This document shows positions 41,054 to 50,903 of a stretch of 64,000 nucleotides of DNA, piece by piece. The stretch is taken from the NCBI RefSeq assembly GCF_029866485.1, contig NZ_CP092332.1, positions 1,054,001 through 1,118,000 of the forward strand, in the 5' to 3' direction. Position 1 is the stretch's first letter; each line of letters opens with the position of its first letter. Origin of the DNA: Flavobacterium keumense. Lineage in GTDB: Bacteria; Bacteroidota; Bacteroidia; Flavobacteriales; Flavobacteriaceae. The position numbers were made by a program, and so were the translations under genes. The notes under the pieces are model-generated. The model had not been told where the DNA came from and made no database searches. It was given only the letters and a program-made list of their open reading frames with translations.

Positions 41054-41236
41054 AAGGATATAAATTAGTTTTATTAAATGAATTTCATCAAAAATACTGA
41101 ACAAAGAAAAACAAAAAATACCAACTTCAACTATTTAATCTTTGGTAAAAAGAACAATTTTATATCTTTAACAAAAAATTATGTTGTCCTTATAATTGTT
41201 GGTATTATTTTTACAGTAATTTAGACAAAAAACTTG

Positions 41237-43504
41237 ATGAATACTATAATTACCTTTATGAAAAGAAACTATAAAATACTCTTAGGTGTTACTTTTTTGT
41301 CATTGACTTTGTTTGCTTTTAGGCTAAATACTGTCAATACTTCTGATCCAGAAAAAGATAAACTTTTGATAGAACTATTAACTTTTGTTCTAGAAAAAGG
41401 GCATTATAGTCCTGCAACAATGGATGATGAATTTTCTAAAGGAGTTTACAAAGATTATATTGAGGCTTTAGATCCATCAAAACGCTTTTTCTTGCAGTCG
41501 GATATCGATGAGTTTTCAAAATACGAATTGGAATTGGATAATCAAATTCAGAATAAAGATTTGACATTTTTTGATTTGACTTATACTCGTTTAATGCAAC
41601 GTATGGAGGAGAGTAAAGCTATTTATAAATCAGTATTGAGTAAACCATTTGATTATAAAGTAGACGAATCGTTCAATACGAATTATGAGAAAATGCCTTA
41701 TGCAAAAAATGCAGCGGAGTTAAATGAAAGATGGCGCAAGCAAATTAAATTGTCGGCCTTATCTTCTTTAGTGGATCGTTTAGAGATTCAAGAAAATAAT
41801 GGTAAGGTAGATAAAGACTTAAAAGACGCCGCTGCTCCAGTTAACTCAGAAACTGTTTTCCAAGACAACGTAGCCGAAACTAAAAAAGAGACCACTGCTG
41901 CTGACGCAGGGAAGGTGAAATCTTTTGAAGAATTAGAAAAAGAGACTAGAGAGAGTTCGTTGAAATCATTAGATGAATATTTTGGGTTTATTAAGGACTT
42001 GGATAGAAACGATTATTTTTCGGTCTATTTAAATACGATTACAGGCCGTTTTGACCCACATACGAATTACTTGGCGCCAGAAGAAAAAGAACGTTTTGAT
42101 GTTAGTATTAGTGGGAAGTTAGAAGGTATTGGTGCGCGTTTACAAAAGAAAAATGATTATACTGAAATTTCTGAATTGATTTCGGGAGGGCCAGCTTGGA
42201 GAGGAAAACAATTAGAGGCAGGTGATGTAGTAATTAAAGTAGGACAAGGAAACCAACAACCAGTGGATGTAGTTGGAATGCGTCTAGATGATGTTGTAAA
42301 GAAAATCAAAGGGCCAAAAGGTACTGAAGTACGTCTTACCGTAAAAAAAGTGGATGGAACTATTAAAGTAATTTCAATCATTAGAGATATTGTTGAAATT
42401 GAAGAAACGTATGCTAAATCAAGTGTTGTCGAAAAAAATGGCTTGAAATACGGGGTAATTTATTTACCAAAATTTTACATTGATTTTGAGAATAAAGATG
42501 GTAGAGATGCAGGTAAAGATATTGCTTTAGAAGTATCTCGTTTGAAAAAAGAGGGTGTCAATGGTATTGTATTAGACGTTCGTGATGATGGAGGAGGTTC
42601 TTTATCGACCGTTGTAGATATTGCTGGTTTATTTATTGAAGAGGGGCCAATTGTCCAAATCAAATCGGCAGGGAGAAGGAAAGAAGTGTTGTACGACCGT
42701 GATAAGAAAATCGAGTGGGATGGACCTTTAGTAATTATGGTGAACAGTTTCTCCGCTTCGGCTTCTGAAATTTTGGCAGCAGCCATTCAAGACTACAAGC
42801 GCGGAATTATCCTTGGGAGTAAGCAAACTTACGGAAAAGGAACGGTGCAAAATGTAATTGATTTGAATCAATTTGTGCGTAGCAGTTCCGTTGGCGATTT
42901 AGGAGCATTGAAAACAACTACTCAAAAATTCTACAGAATTAACGGAGGATCAACACAATTAGAGGGAGTGAGTAGTGATGTGGTAATGCCGGATCGTTAT
43001 GCTTATTTAAAAATGGGGGAACGTGATGTCCATAATGCAATGCCTTGGGATAAAATAGATCCAGCTCAATATGGAGTTTGGACCAACAATAATAACTTTA
43101 GCCAAGCCATTGCTAACAGTAAAAAAAGAATCGCTCAAAATCCACAATTTCAATTGGTAGAAGATAATGCCAAATGGATTGATAGTCGTAGTCAAGATTA
43201 TGTATACAGCTTGAATATCGACAAGTTTAGGATGGCACAAAAGCAAATTGAAGAGAAAGCAAAAAAATACAAACCGCTTCAGAATTATAAAAATAATTTA
43301 AAGTTTAGTTCTTTGCCTTACGAGTATGAAGCAATGAATAAAGACAGTGTTTTGAAAGAGAAAAGAGATCGTTGGCATGAATCGTTATCAAAAGATATTT
43401 ATGTAGAGGAAGCCTTGAATGTATTAGATGATTTACAATCAAAAGCTGTGACAAAGAAGCCGATGGTTGCAAAGTTAAAAAGCAATAAACTGGTTAAATC
43501 ATAA
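41237..43504 (+). CDS. Carboxy-terminal processing protease (Tsp/Prc, S41)
   Basis: A 755-residue periplasmic protease. ATG at 41237 is used, and ATG at 41258 (MKRNYKILLGVTFLSL) is an equally good start. A single N-terminal hydrophobic segment acts as signal or anchor. An N-terminal Tsp-type helical region (PSKRFFLQSDIDEF) is followed by a PDZ domain at about 285-370 (GKLEGIGARLQ; GPAWRGKQLEAGDVVIKVGQ). The S41 domain holds the Ser-Lys dyad, Ser in NSFSASASEIL and Lys in YGKGTVQ. A C-terminal Tsp extension follows. It degrades or trims envelope proteins from the C-terminus. It is a single gene with a strong terminator. Confidence 0.94.
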   Translation: MNTIITFMKRNYKILLGVTFLSLTLFAFRLNTVNTSDPEKDKLLIELLTFVLEKGHYSPATMDDEFSKGVYKDYIEALDPSKRFFLQSDIDEFSKYELELDNQIQNKDLTFFDLTYTRLMQRMEESKAIYKSVLSKPFDYKVDESFNTNYEKMPYAKNAAELNERWRKQIKLSALSSLVDRLEIQENNGKVDKDLKDAAAPVNSETVFQDNVAETKKETTAADAGKVKSFEELEKETRESSLKSLDEYFGFIKDLDRNDYFSVYLNTITGRFDPHTNYLAPEEKERFDVSISGKLEGIGARLQKKNDYTEISELISGGPAWRGKQLEAGDVVIKVGQGNQQPVDVVGMRLDDVVKKIKGPKGTEVRLTVKKVDGTIKVISIIRDIVEIEETYAKSSVVEKNGLKYGVIYLPKFYIDFENKDGRDAGKDIALEVSRLKKEGVNGIVLDVRDDGGGSLSTVVDIAGLFIEEGPIVQIKSAGRRKEVLYDRDKKIEWDGPLVIMVNSFSASASEILAAAIQDYKRGIILGSKQTYGKGTVQNVIDLNQFVRSSSVGDLGALKTTTQKFYRINGGSTQLEGVSSDVVMPDRYAYLKMGERDVHNAMPWDKIDPAQYGVWTNNNNFSQAIANSKKRIAQNPQFQLVEDNAKWIDSRSQDYVYSLNIDKFRMAQKQIEEKAKKYKPLQNYKNNLKFSSLPYEYEAMNKDSVLKEKRDRWHESLSKDIYVEEALNVLDDLQSKAVTKKPMVAKLKSNKLVKS

Positions 43505-43524
43505 TCAATAAATTAAATAGATTT

Positions 43525-43561
43525 AAAAAGCAAAGCCCTCAATTGAGGGCTTTGCTTTTTT
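43525..43561. terminator. Palindromic terminator between tsp and rodA
   Basis: AAAAAGCAAAGCCCTCAA mirrored by TTGAGGGCTTTGCTTTTT: a perfect 36-bp palindrome with A and T runs, plus one further T. It works for both convergent transcripts. Confidence 0.93.
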
Positions 43562-43578
43562 ATAGTACGGATGTAAAA

Positions 43579-44814
43579 TTACCATTCATTTACTTTGTTG
43601 GCATCCATTTTTAAGAAAATAAAAAGCAGAATAGTAAAACCCCATAATCCAGATCCTCCATAAGAAAAGAAAGGAAGAGGCACTCCAATTGTTGGAAAAA
43701 TTCCCACAACCATGGCGATATTTACAAAAAAATGGATGAATAATATTGCTGCTACACAATAACCATATACACGGCTGAATTTTGTTTTTTGTCTTTCGGC
43801 TAGATAGATGATTCGAAGAAATAACGTCACAAAAAGAGCGATTACCACTAAAGAGCCTATGAATCCCCATTCTTCTCCAACAGTAGTAAATATATAATCG
43901 GTATGTTGTTCAGGTACAAATCCTCCTTTAGTTTGTGTCCCTTCTAAAAAACCTTTTCCAAAAAAACCACCCGATCCAATTGCAATTTCAGATTGATTAG
44001 TATTGTATCCAATACCTTTCATATCTACTGTTTTTCCTAATAATATATTAAAACGGTCTCTATGGTGCTGTTTAAATACATGTGTAAATACATAATTCAC
44101 AGATAGTACAAAACCAGATATAAGAGTAAAAAGAATAGCACTCATTACAATATTTCTGTCGGCTAATCTTGATTTATAATATACAATAACAATAACTAGT
44201 AATGCAAGTAGAATTACATATTGAGGTTGTAAAATTAGGGTTAGAACAAATAAAAGTATTGCAGAAAATCCAGTCCAAATGTACCAAGAAGGAAGCCCTT
44301 CACGGTATAAAACTAAGAAGAATGCACTGTATATTAATGCGCTTCCTGGGTCTGGTTGAGGTAATATTAACAATACAGGTAAGAATACGATGGCTAATGC
44401 TTGGATTTGTCTGTTGGTGTATTTGAGATTGATTTGGGTGTCACTCAGGTATTTGGCTAAAGCCAAAGCGGTGGCAGCCTTAGCAAATTCAGAAGGTTGT
44501 AATGTAAAACTTCCAAATCCGTACCAACAACGTTGACCAGCAATAGTTTTTCCCACAGCAAATAGCCCTATCAAAGACAATAGAGAGATTCCAAAAATGA
44601 TTGAGGCATATTTTTCATAGAATTTACCTTCAACAAAAAGAACAATAAAAATCAAAGGAATGGTTAATGCAATAAAAATAAATTGCTTTTCCGAAGTGCC
44701 TTCCATCGAAGATAGGGACGAAGAATAAATGTTTAGCCAGCCCAACGATACTAATACACAATAAATAATAACACATATCCAGTCGAGATTATTTGTAATG
44801 CTTTGATTTTTCAT
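43579..44814 (-). CDS. rodA: RodA peptidoglycan glycosyltransferase (SEDS)
   Basis: A 411-residue SEDS-family polymerase that builds the glycan strands of the lateral wall together with PBP2. It has ten hydrophobic helices. Typical motifs are WYGFGSFTLQPSEFAKAATA, PDPGSALIY (catalytic Asp region), GKGFLEGTQTKGGFVPEQHT followed by DYIFTTVGEEWGFIGS, and GIFPTIGVPLPFFSYGGSGL. It is the last gene of the mre operon, 11 bp after mrdA. Confidence 0.97.
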   Translation of the reverse strand: MKNQSITNNLDWICVIIYCVLVSLGWLNIYSSSLSSMEGTSEKQFIFIALTIPLIFIVLFVEGKFYEKYASIIFGISLLSLIGLFAVGKTIAGQRCWYGFGSFTLQPSEFAKAATALALAKYLSDTQINLKYTNRQIQALAIVFLPVLLILPQPDPGSALIYSAFFLVLYREGLPSWYIWTGFSAILLFVLTLILQPQYVILLALLVIVIVYYKSRLADRNIVMSAILFTLISGFVLSVNYVFTHVFKQHHRDRFNILLGKTVDMKGIGYNTNQSEIAIGSGGFFGKGFLEGTQTKGGFVPEQHTDYIFTTVGEEWGFIGSLVVIALFVTLFLRIIYLAERQKTKFSRVYGYCVAAILFIHFFVNIAMVVGIFPTIGVPLPFFSYGGSGLWGFTILLFIFLKMDANKVNEW

Positions 44815-44825
44815 AGTTTAATGAA

Positions 44826-46766
44826 TCACTTTTTGTTGGATCTAATAGTGTCTTTGTTTACTTTTGAGACCAATGTTTTCTTTCCTGCAATAGAATCTTG
44901 TCTTTTCATCTCTAATTTTACTGCTTCAGAAAGCCCACCTAATTTGGCATATTGACCTTGTAGACTTTTATTTAAAATACGTGTTTCTAAATCAGTTCTA
45001 GTAATTTTTTTTCTGAGGTATTTTTCTATCATTAATGTTGCAATTGGGCCAGCTATGGTAGCTCCAAATCCACCATTTTCTACCATTACAGCAATTGCTA
45101 TTTTTGGATTGTTTTTAGGTGCAAAAGCAACAAATATCGAGTGGTCTTCAAGCTGAGTTCTTTTACCATTTATTTTGGCAAAATTTTCAGCTGTTCCTGT
45201 TTTTCCACAAATATCGATACCTTCTGCTTTTAAAAAATAAGCTGTTCCAAAATTATATACATCGAATAAACCATCTATAATTGGTTTGAAATGTTTTTTA
45301 TTTATAGTAGTGACGTGCTTGGTAGTAAATTTAGGATCAATGCGTTGTCCTTTTATTTTTTTAATAATATGAGGGGTGTAATAATACCCTTGATTAGCTA
45401 TGGTTGCCATCATATTAGCCAATTGAATAGGTGTCATAAGGACTTCTCCTTGTCCGATTGCATTAGATACAATTGCAGTGCTTCTCCAGCCTCCATTAGG
45501 ATAAATTCGTTTGTATGTTTTTGAAGTTGGAATGTTTCCACGTCTTCCCGTTGGTAAATCGTATCCCATAAATTGGCCTAGGCCAAAACTTTTAACATGT
45601 TTGCTCCAAACATCAACAGCATAAGAAGGTTGCACATATTTGTTGATTGTCTTCATATAAGCTGTGCCAAAGAAGGCATTACACGATTCGTAAATTCCGC
45701 GATGTAATTGTAGCATTCCTCCATGACAGTGGCATCTCATAAAACGACCTCTAGCATAGCTAAAACCATGATGACAAGCTACAGAAGTTTGCTCATTAAT
45801 AACCCCTTCTTGCAAGGCAACAAGACCAGTCATAAGTTTGAAGGGAGATCCTGGAGGATACTCGGCCAAAAGTCCTCTATCGTAAAGTGGTTTAGCAATA
45901 GAATCTTTGTACAACATGGTGTAATTTTTAGATCGTTGTCTTCCAACGAGTATAGCAGGATCGTATGAAGGGGCAGTTACTAATGATAATATTTCACCAG
46001 TTTTAGGTTCGATAGCAACAATACCACCTCGTTTATTAATCATTAATTCTTCGCCATATTTTTGTAATTCAGCATCAATAGTTAGGTTAATATCTTTTCC
46101 TTGAACGGCTACAGTATCGTATTTACCTTCTTTGAAAGAACCTATTTCCCTGTTGTATTTATCTTTTTGAATGTATTTTACTCCTTTAATTCCTCGTAAA
46201 ATTTCTTCATAGCTTTCTTCGACACCTTGTCTACCAATCAAGTCACCGCTGTTATAATAAGGATTTTTTGCGATCAGATTCTCGTTAACTTGTGTAATAA
46301 AACCAAATACATTGGCTCCAAAATTAACTTCATAATCTCGTAATGACCTCTTTTGAAAATAAAATCCTTGAAATTTTCTAATTTTCTCCTGAAAAGCAGC
46401 AAATTCAATTTTATTTAATTGCGATAAGAAAACAGAAGGTAGTCTTGGGCTATATACTTTTGCTTTTTCAATTTTTTTAAGAAATTCTTCTTTATTAATA
46501 TTTAGTAATTGGCAAAATTCTAAAGTATCTAAATTTTTAACTTCCCTAGGAATAACCATGATATCATAAGAGGCTTGATTAGAAACTAATAATTTTCCGT
46601 TTCTATCATAAATATAACCTCTTTCGGGGTAATCATATTTGATTTTAATCGCGTTATTGTCTGATTTCAATTTGAATGAATCATCAATAACTTGTAGGTA
46701 AAATATTCGTAATACCAGCAATGATGCTGCAACAATAATCAGGGTAGGCAGCAAGACTTTTCTCAT
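44826..46766 (-). CDS. mrdA: Penicillin-binding protein 2 (elongation transpeptidase)
   Basis: A 646-residue PBP2 with one N-terminal transmembrane helix (LPTLIIVAASLLVLRIFYLQ), a dimerization domain (YPERGYIYDRNGKLLVSNQA) and a C-terminal transpeptidase. Active-site motifs are SPFK (about residue 306), SCN (about 358) and GKTGTAENF. Between the first two lies a Cys/His cluster (ACHHGF, then RCHCHGG, about 328-348), in the place where some PBP2 enzymes bind zinc. Its ATG overlaps the mreD stop by 4 bp (ATGA). It cross-links new lateral-wall peptidoglycan with RodA. Confidence 0.97.
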   Translation of the reverse strand: MRKVLLPTLIIVAASLLVLRIFYLQVIDDSFKLKSDNNAIKIKYDYPERGYIYDRNGKLLVSNQASYDIMVIPREVKNLDTLEFCQLLNINKEEFLKKIEKAKVYSPRLPSVFLSQLNKIEFAAFQEKIRKFQGFYFQKRSLRDYEVNFGANVFGFITQVNENLIAKNPYYNSGDLIGRQGVEESYEEILRGIKGVKYIQKDKYNREIGSFKEGKYDTVAVQGKDINLTIDAELQKYGEELMINKRGGIVAIEPKTGEILSLVTAPSYDPAILVGRQRSKNYTMLYKDSIAKPLYDRGLLAEYPPGSPFKLMTGLVALQEGVINEQTSVACHHGFSYARGRFMRCHCHGGMLQLHRGIYESCNAFFGTAYMKTINKYVQPSYAVDVWSKHVKSFGLGQFMGYDLPTGRRGNIPTSKTYKRIYPNGGWRSTAIVSNAIGQGEVLMTPIQLANMMATIANQGYYYTPHIIKKIKGQRIDPKFTTKHVTTINKKHFKPIIDGLFDVYNFGTAYFLKAEGIDICGKTGTAENFAKINGKRTQLEDHSIFVAFAPKNNPKIAIAVMVENGGFGATIAGPIATLMIEKYLRKKITRTDLETRILNKSLQGQYAKLGGLSEAVKLEMKRQDSIAGKKTLVSKVNKDTIRSNKK

Positions 46767-47269
46767 CGTTTATTGGGCTTAATTAAATATATGATGACAA
46801 TACAAATAATAATTGTGAGAATACTGCTAAGTAGAGTACGTAGTAAAATATCCCAAAATAAGTTAAATTCAAACGCTTCTAATATGAATAATACTAAATG
46901 GTGTATGAGTACTGATACTAAAATAAATGAGAATCGTTCAGGGGTTAGTACGTCATTTAGTTTTATAGTTTGGTATTCATAACTTACTCCAAAGGCAAAT
47001 TTGAATACAGCAGGTCTAAAGTAGGCTAAAGTTAAACAAGCGGTTGTGTGTATTCCGCCTGAATTACTAAACATGTCGAGTATTAATCCTAATAAAAAAC
47101 TCGTTACTAATAGACCCGATTTATTACCGTTTACAGGATATAAAATAATAAATAAAACATAAGGGAACGGACTAATGAACCCAAATAGGTTGATATTATT
47201 AAAAACAATAACTTGTATGGTTAGTAAAATAAAAAATCTGAAAATATTGAAAAACAAACTACTATTCAT
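46763..47269 (-). CDS. mreD: Rod-shape-determining protein MreD
   Basis: A 168-residue integral membrane protein with five or so helices (FFILLTIQVIVFNNINLFGF; PYVLFIILYPVNGNKSGLLV; LLGLILDMFSNSGGIHTTAC). It is identified by its place between mreC and mrdA and by the MreD pattern LILDMFSN. It overlaps mreC by 8 bp and mrdA by 4 bp, so its translation is tightly coupled. It is part of the elongasome membrane scaffold. Confidence 0.9.
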   Translation of the reverse strand: MNSSLFFNIFRFFILLTIQVIVFNNINLFGFISPFPYVLFIILYPVNGNKSGLLVTSFLLGLILDMFSNSGGIHTTACLTLAYFRPAVFKFAFGVSYEYQTIKLNDVLTPERFSFILVSVLIHHLVLFILEAFEFNLFWDILLRTLLSSILTIIICIVIIYLIKPNKR

Positions 47270-48086
47270 TTTCTTCTCGTTTTTCTAGATTCATAATTTC
47301 TTGACGATCTTTACCTTTTATGATGTACACATGGCCTAGATTAGTCATGTCATTAAATAGTTTAACGTCTAAAGTGTAATAGTTGGTTTCGTTATCAATG
47401 TAGACTTTATCAATAGTGCCAATATTAATATTTTCAGGGAATATTACAGATTGTCCTCCTGTTACTATGGTGTCTCCTTTTCTAACAGAGGCTAATCGAG
47501 GTACATCAATTAGTTGTACAAATCCAGTACTTTTGCCATTCCAAATTAATGAACCAAAATGATTTGATTTTTTGATTTTAGCATTAATTTGAGATTTCTT
47601 ATTTAAAATACTTATTACAGTTGCATAATGGGGCGAGGTGTTGTCTACAATACCTACAATTCCTAAGCTATTGACCACTCCCATGTCTGGTTTCACGCCT
47701 TGTAATTCTCCAGAATTAATGGTGAGATAGTTTTCATAAACATTATACGAATTGTGTATTACTTTAGAAACAATAATGTCATTTGGTTTTACACCTTTGA
47801 TACTATCTAATTTTCTAATAACAGTGGTGTCTTTTTTGTTAAATAACAAACTTTTAAGAGCGGCATTCTCTTGAGCTAAAGCTTCATTTTGAGAGCGCAA
47901 GCTGAGGTATTCGTCAAATTCATTCAGCTGTTCATAAACACCTCCACTTAAGAAATTAGCGGAACTAATCACTTTGCTTCTATGAAAAGAATGCGATTGA
48001 ATAGTTAGTGTTAATGAAATGCCCAAAAGCAGCAAAAACAGTAAACGATTACTGTTTTTAAATATAAAATTAAATATTTGCTGCAT
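47262..48086 (-). CDS. mreC: Rod-shape-determining protein MreC
   Basis: A 274-residue protein with one N-terminal transmembrane helix (LLFLLLLGISLTLTIQSHSF), a coiled coil (about 55-95; EYLSLRSQNEALAQENAALK) and a periplasmic double beta-barrel (NYLTINSGELQGVKPDMGVV; GIVGIVDNTSPHYATVISIL). MreC links MreB to PBP2 and activates RodA-PBP2. It follows mreB by 37 bp. Confidence 0.94.
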   Translation of the reverse strand: MQQIFNFIFKNSNRLLFLLLLGISLTLTIQSHSFHRSKVISSANFLSGGVYEQLNEFDEYLSLRSQNEALAQENAALKSLLFNKKDTTVIRKLDSIKGVKPNDIIVSKVIHNSYNVYENYLTINSGELQGVKPDMGVVNSLGIVGIVDNTSPHYATVISILNKKSQINAKIKKSNHFGSLIWNGKSTGFVQLIDVPRLASVRKGDTIVTGGQSVIFPENINIGTIDKVYIDNETNYYTLDVKLFNDMTNLGHVYIIKGKDRQEIMNLEKREENE

Positions 48087-48123
48087 TTTTTAAATGTGTA
48101 TTATTTATGACTTTTTCGTAAGA

Positions 48124-49152
48124 CTATTTAATCAAGATACTTTTAAATCTATTGATGTTTTTAAGAGCCATTCCGGTACCTCTTACAACAGCTCTTAATG
48201 GGTCCTCTGCAATGTAAACAGGCAAGTCTGTTTTTAGTGAGATACGTTTGTCAAGTCCTCTTAACATAGACCCTCCACCTGCAAGATAAATTCCTGTATT
48301 GTAAATATCAGCTGCTAATTCTGGAGGTGTTTGTGATAAGGTTTCCATAATAGCATCTTCAATACGTTGGATTGATTTGTCTAAAGCTTTTGCAATTTCT
48401 CGATAAGACACTTCAACTTGTTTCGGTTTACCAGTTAATAAATCACGCCCTTGCACAGACATGTCATCTGGTGGAGTTTCTAAATCTTCTATTGCAGCTC
48501 CAATTTGAATCTTGATTTTTTCGGCTGAACTTTCTCCTACAAATAAATTGTGTTGTGTACGCATGTAATAAATAATATCATTAGTGAATACATCTCCAGC
48601 AATTTTAACTGATTTGTCACAAACAATACCTCCAAGAGCTATTACAGCAATCTCAGTAGTTCCGCCCCCGATATCCACAATCATATTTCCTTTTGGTTGC
48701 ATAATGTCAATCCCAATACCAATAGCAGCAGCCATTGGTTCGTGAATCAAATATACTTCCTTACCATTCACTCGTTCACATGATTCTTTTACTGCTCTCA
48801 TTTCCACTTCAGTAATACCTGAAGGAATACAAACTACCATTCGTAGTGCAGGAGTAAACATCTTTTTCTTTAGCGCAGGAATACTTTTGATAAACATATT
48901 TATCATTTTCTCTGAAGCATCAAAATCAGCAATTACACCATCTTTCAAAGGTCGAATGGTTTTGATGTTTTCGTGAGTTTTTCCTTGCATCATGTTAGCT
49001 TCTTTACCTACGGCAATGATTTTTCCTGAGATTCTGTCTCGGGCAACAATGGAAGGACTATCTATAACAACTTTGTCGTTGTGGATTATTAATGTGTTTG
49101 CGGTACCAAGGTCAATTGCGATATCCTCGGTCATAAAATCAAAAAATCCCAT
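48124..49152 (-). CDS. mreB: Rod-shape actin homologue MreB
   Basis: A 342-residue actin-fold protein that forms membrane filaments and guides wall synthesis. The N-terminal DIAIDLGTANTLIIHNDKVV is the phosphate-1 motif. HEPMAAAIGIGID and DIGGGTTEIAVIALGGIV are the phosphate-2 motif, and LAGGGSMLRGLDK is the adenosine motif. It heads mreBCD-mrdA-rodA, with an exact -7 box 41 nt upstream of its start, in the 55-bp gap after purH. Confidence 0.98.
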   Translation of the reverse strand: MGFFDFMTEDIAIDLGTANTLIIHNDKVVIDSPSIVARDRISGKIIAVGKEANMMQGKTHENIKTIRPLKDGVIADFDASEKMINMFIKSIPALKKKMFTPALRMVVCIPSGITEVEMRAVKESCERVNGKEVYLIHEPMAAAIGIGIDIMQPKGNMIVDIGGGTTEIAVIALGGIVCDKSVKIAGDVFTNDIIYYMRTQHNLFVGESSAEKIKIQIGAAIEDLETPPDDMSVQGRDLLTGKPKQVEVSYREIAKALDKSIQRIEDAIMETLSQTPPELAADIYNTGIYLAGGGSMLRGLDKRISLKTDLPVYIAEDPLRAVVRGTGMALKNINRFKSILIK

Positions 49153-49193
49153 AAGCTTAAGCGGGGTTTAAAATTTAAAAATTATCTAACGAG

Positions 49194-49201
49194 CAAAGTT
49201 A
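49194..49201 (-). promoter_or_regulatory. Candidate -7 box of the mre operon
   Basis: The minus strand reads TAACTTTG, an exact TAnnTTTG match between purH and mreB. It suggests that the shape operon can be transcribed apart from purH. Confidence 0.5.
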
Positions 49202-49207
49202 AACAAA

Positions 49208-50737
49208 TTAATGTTTAAAATGACGCGTTCCTGTAAATACCATTGCTAATTTATTTTCATTACAATAATCGATACTCAATTGGTCTTTAATTGATCCTCC
49301 TGGTTGTATTACGGCTGTGATTCCTGCTTTTTTTGCTAATTCTACGCAGTCAGGAAATGGGAAGAAAGCATCGCTTGCCATAGAAGCACCGTGCAAGTCA
49401 AAACCAAAAGCATTGGCTTTGTCAATGGCTTGCATTAAAGCATCAACTCTAGAAGTTTGGCCTGTTCCAGAAGAGATAAGCGTTCCGTTTTTAGCAAAAA
49501 CAATCGTGTTAGACTTGGTGTTTTTGCACACTTTTGAAGCAAAAATTAAATCTTCTACCTCTTGAGCAGTTGGGGCTGTTAGTGTTACGGTTTTTAAATC
49601 TTCTTTAGTATCTGTAATGTTATTTCTGTCTTGAACTAGAATTCCGTTCAAACAAGTGCGAACCTGTCTTTGAGGCAAGGCTACTTCGTTTTGAATCAAA
49701 ATAATTCTGTTTTTCTTTTCCTCTAAAATAGCGATAGCTTCTGTGTCAAAAGCAGGAGCGATAACTACCTCGCAAAAAAGTTTGTTAATTTCAGTAGCTG
49801 TTGCAACGTCAATTTTAGTGTTTGCAATTAACACTCCTCCAAAAGCTGAAGTTGGGTCGCACGCCAAAGCTGCTAAATAAGCATCGCTAATAGATTTTCT
49901 AGTTGCTAACCCGCAAGCGTTATTGTGTTTAAGAATGGCAAATGTTGGTCCGTCATTTTTAAATTCATTAATTAAATTTACGGCAGCATCTACGTCAAGG
50001 AGGTTGTTGTAGGATAACTCTTTTCCGTGAACTTTGTTGAACATTTTATCAAATTCGCCAAAGAAAAATCCTTTTTGGTGCGGGTTTTCCCCGTAACGCA
50101 ATACTTGGCCATTAGCAATACTTTCTTTATATATGGTTTCGTCTGTATTGAAGTAATTAAAAATTGCACCATCATAGTGTGAAGAAACATGAAATGCTTT
50201 TGTAGCTAACAACTTTCTGTCTTCTAAGGTAGTAGCGCCATTTTGATTGGTAATCATATCCAAAAACAACAAACCATAATCGTCAACAGAAGCTACAATT
50301 ACAGTGTCTTTGAAGTTTTTTGCAGCAGCACGAATCAATGAAATTCCGCCAATATCAATTTTTTCAATAATATCAGCTTCACTTGCTCCTGAAGCGACTG
50401 TTTTTTCAAAAGGATATAAATCAACAATTACTAAATCAATTTGAGGAATGTCAAATTCTTTCATTTGTTGCACATCACTTTCATTATCTTGACGGTTTAG
50501 GATTCCTCCAAAAACTTTTGGGTGCAATGTTTTTACTCTTCCACCAAGGATAGAAGGGTAAGAAGTTACATCCTCTACAGGAATTACGGGAATGCCTAAA
50601 TTTTTGATAAAGTCTTCGGTTCCTCCTGTAGAATAAAGTGTTACATTTTGTGAATGTAATTTCCTAACAATTGGTTCAAGACCGTCTTTTGAAAATACTG
50701 AAATTAATGCCGATTGAATCGATTTAGTTGTGCTCAT
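49208..50737 (-). CDS. purH: Bifunctional AICAR transformylase/IMP cyclohydrolase
   Basis: A 509-residue enzyme for the last two steps of IMP synthesis. The N-terminal MGS-like cyclohydrolase (SALISVFSKDGLEPIVRKLH; STGGTEDFIKNLGIPVIPVE; GGRVKTLHPKVFGGIL) is followed by the transformylase with LRYGENPHQKGFFFG, LKHNNACGLATR and SDAFFPFPDCVELAKKAGI. Length is standard. It lies immediately upstream of mreB on the same strand, and a promoter box is found upstream of purH. Confidence 0.97.
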   Translation of the reverse strand: MSTTKSIQSALISVFSKDGLEPIVRKLHSQNVTLYSTGGTEDFIKNLGIPVIPVEDVTSYPSILGGRVKTLHPKVFGGILNRQDNESDVQQMKEFDIPQIDLVIVDLYPFEKTVASGASEADIIEKIDIGGISLIRAAAKNFKDTVIVASVDDYGLLFLDMITNQNGATTLEDRKLLATKAFHVSSHYDGAIFNYFNTDETIYKESIANGQVLRYGENPHQKGFFFGEFDKMFNKVHGKELSYNNLLDVDAAVNLINEFKNDGPTFAILKHNNACGLATRKSISDAYLAALACDPTSAFGGVLIANTKIDVATATEINKLFCEVVIAPAFDTEAIAILEEKKNRIILIQNEVALPQRQVRTCLNGILVQDRNNITDTKEDLKTVTLTAPTAQEVEDLIFASKVCKNTKSNTIVFAKNGTLISSGTGQTSRVDALMQAIDKANAFGFDLHGASMASDAFFPFPDCVELAKKAGITAVIQPGGSIKDQLSIDYCNENKLAMVFTGTRHFKH

Positions 50738-50760
50738 TGTGTAGTTAAAATTTTAAAGTG

Positions 50761-50768
50761 CAAAAATA
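50761..50768 (-). promoter_or_regulatory. Candidate -7 box of purH
   Basis: The minus strand reads TATTTTTG, an exact consensus match 23 nt before the purH start codon. The -33 element is not clear. Confidence 0.5.
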
Positions 50769-50903
50769 GTTTTTTTTTGATTATAAATCTCATTCTAAAG
50801 CTGTAACATTATGCTAAAAATGAGTACTTATTGTGGAGATTTTTTTTATTAGGTTTTTGAATAAAATTTACTCAATTTTACATGGGTACAAAAGAGAAAT
50901 AGT

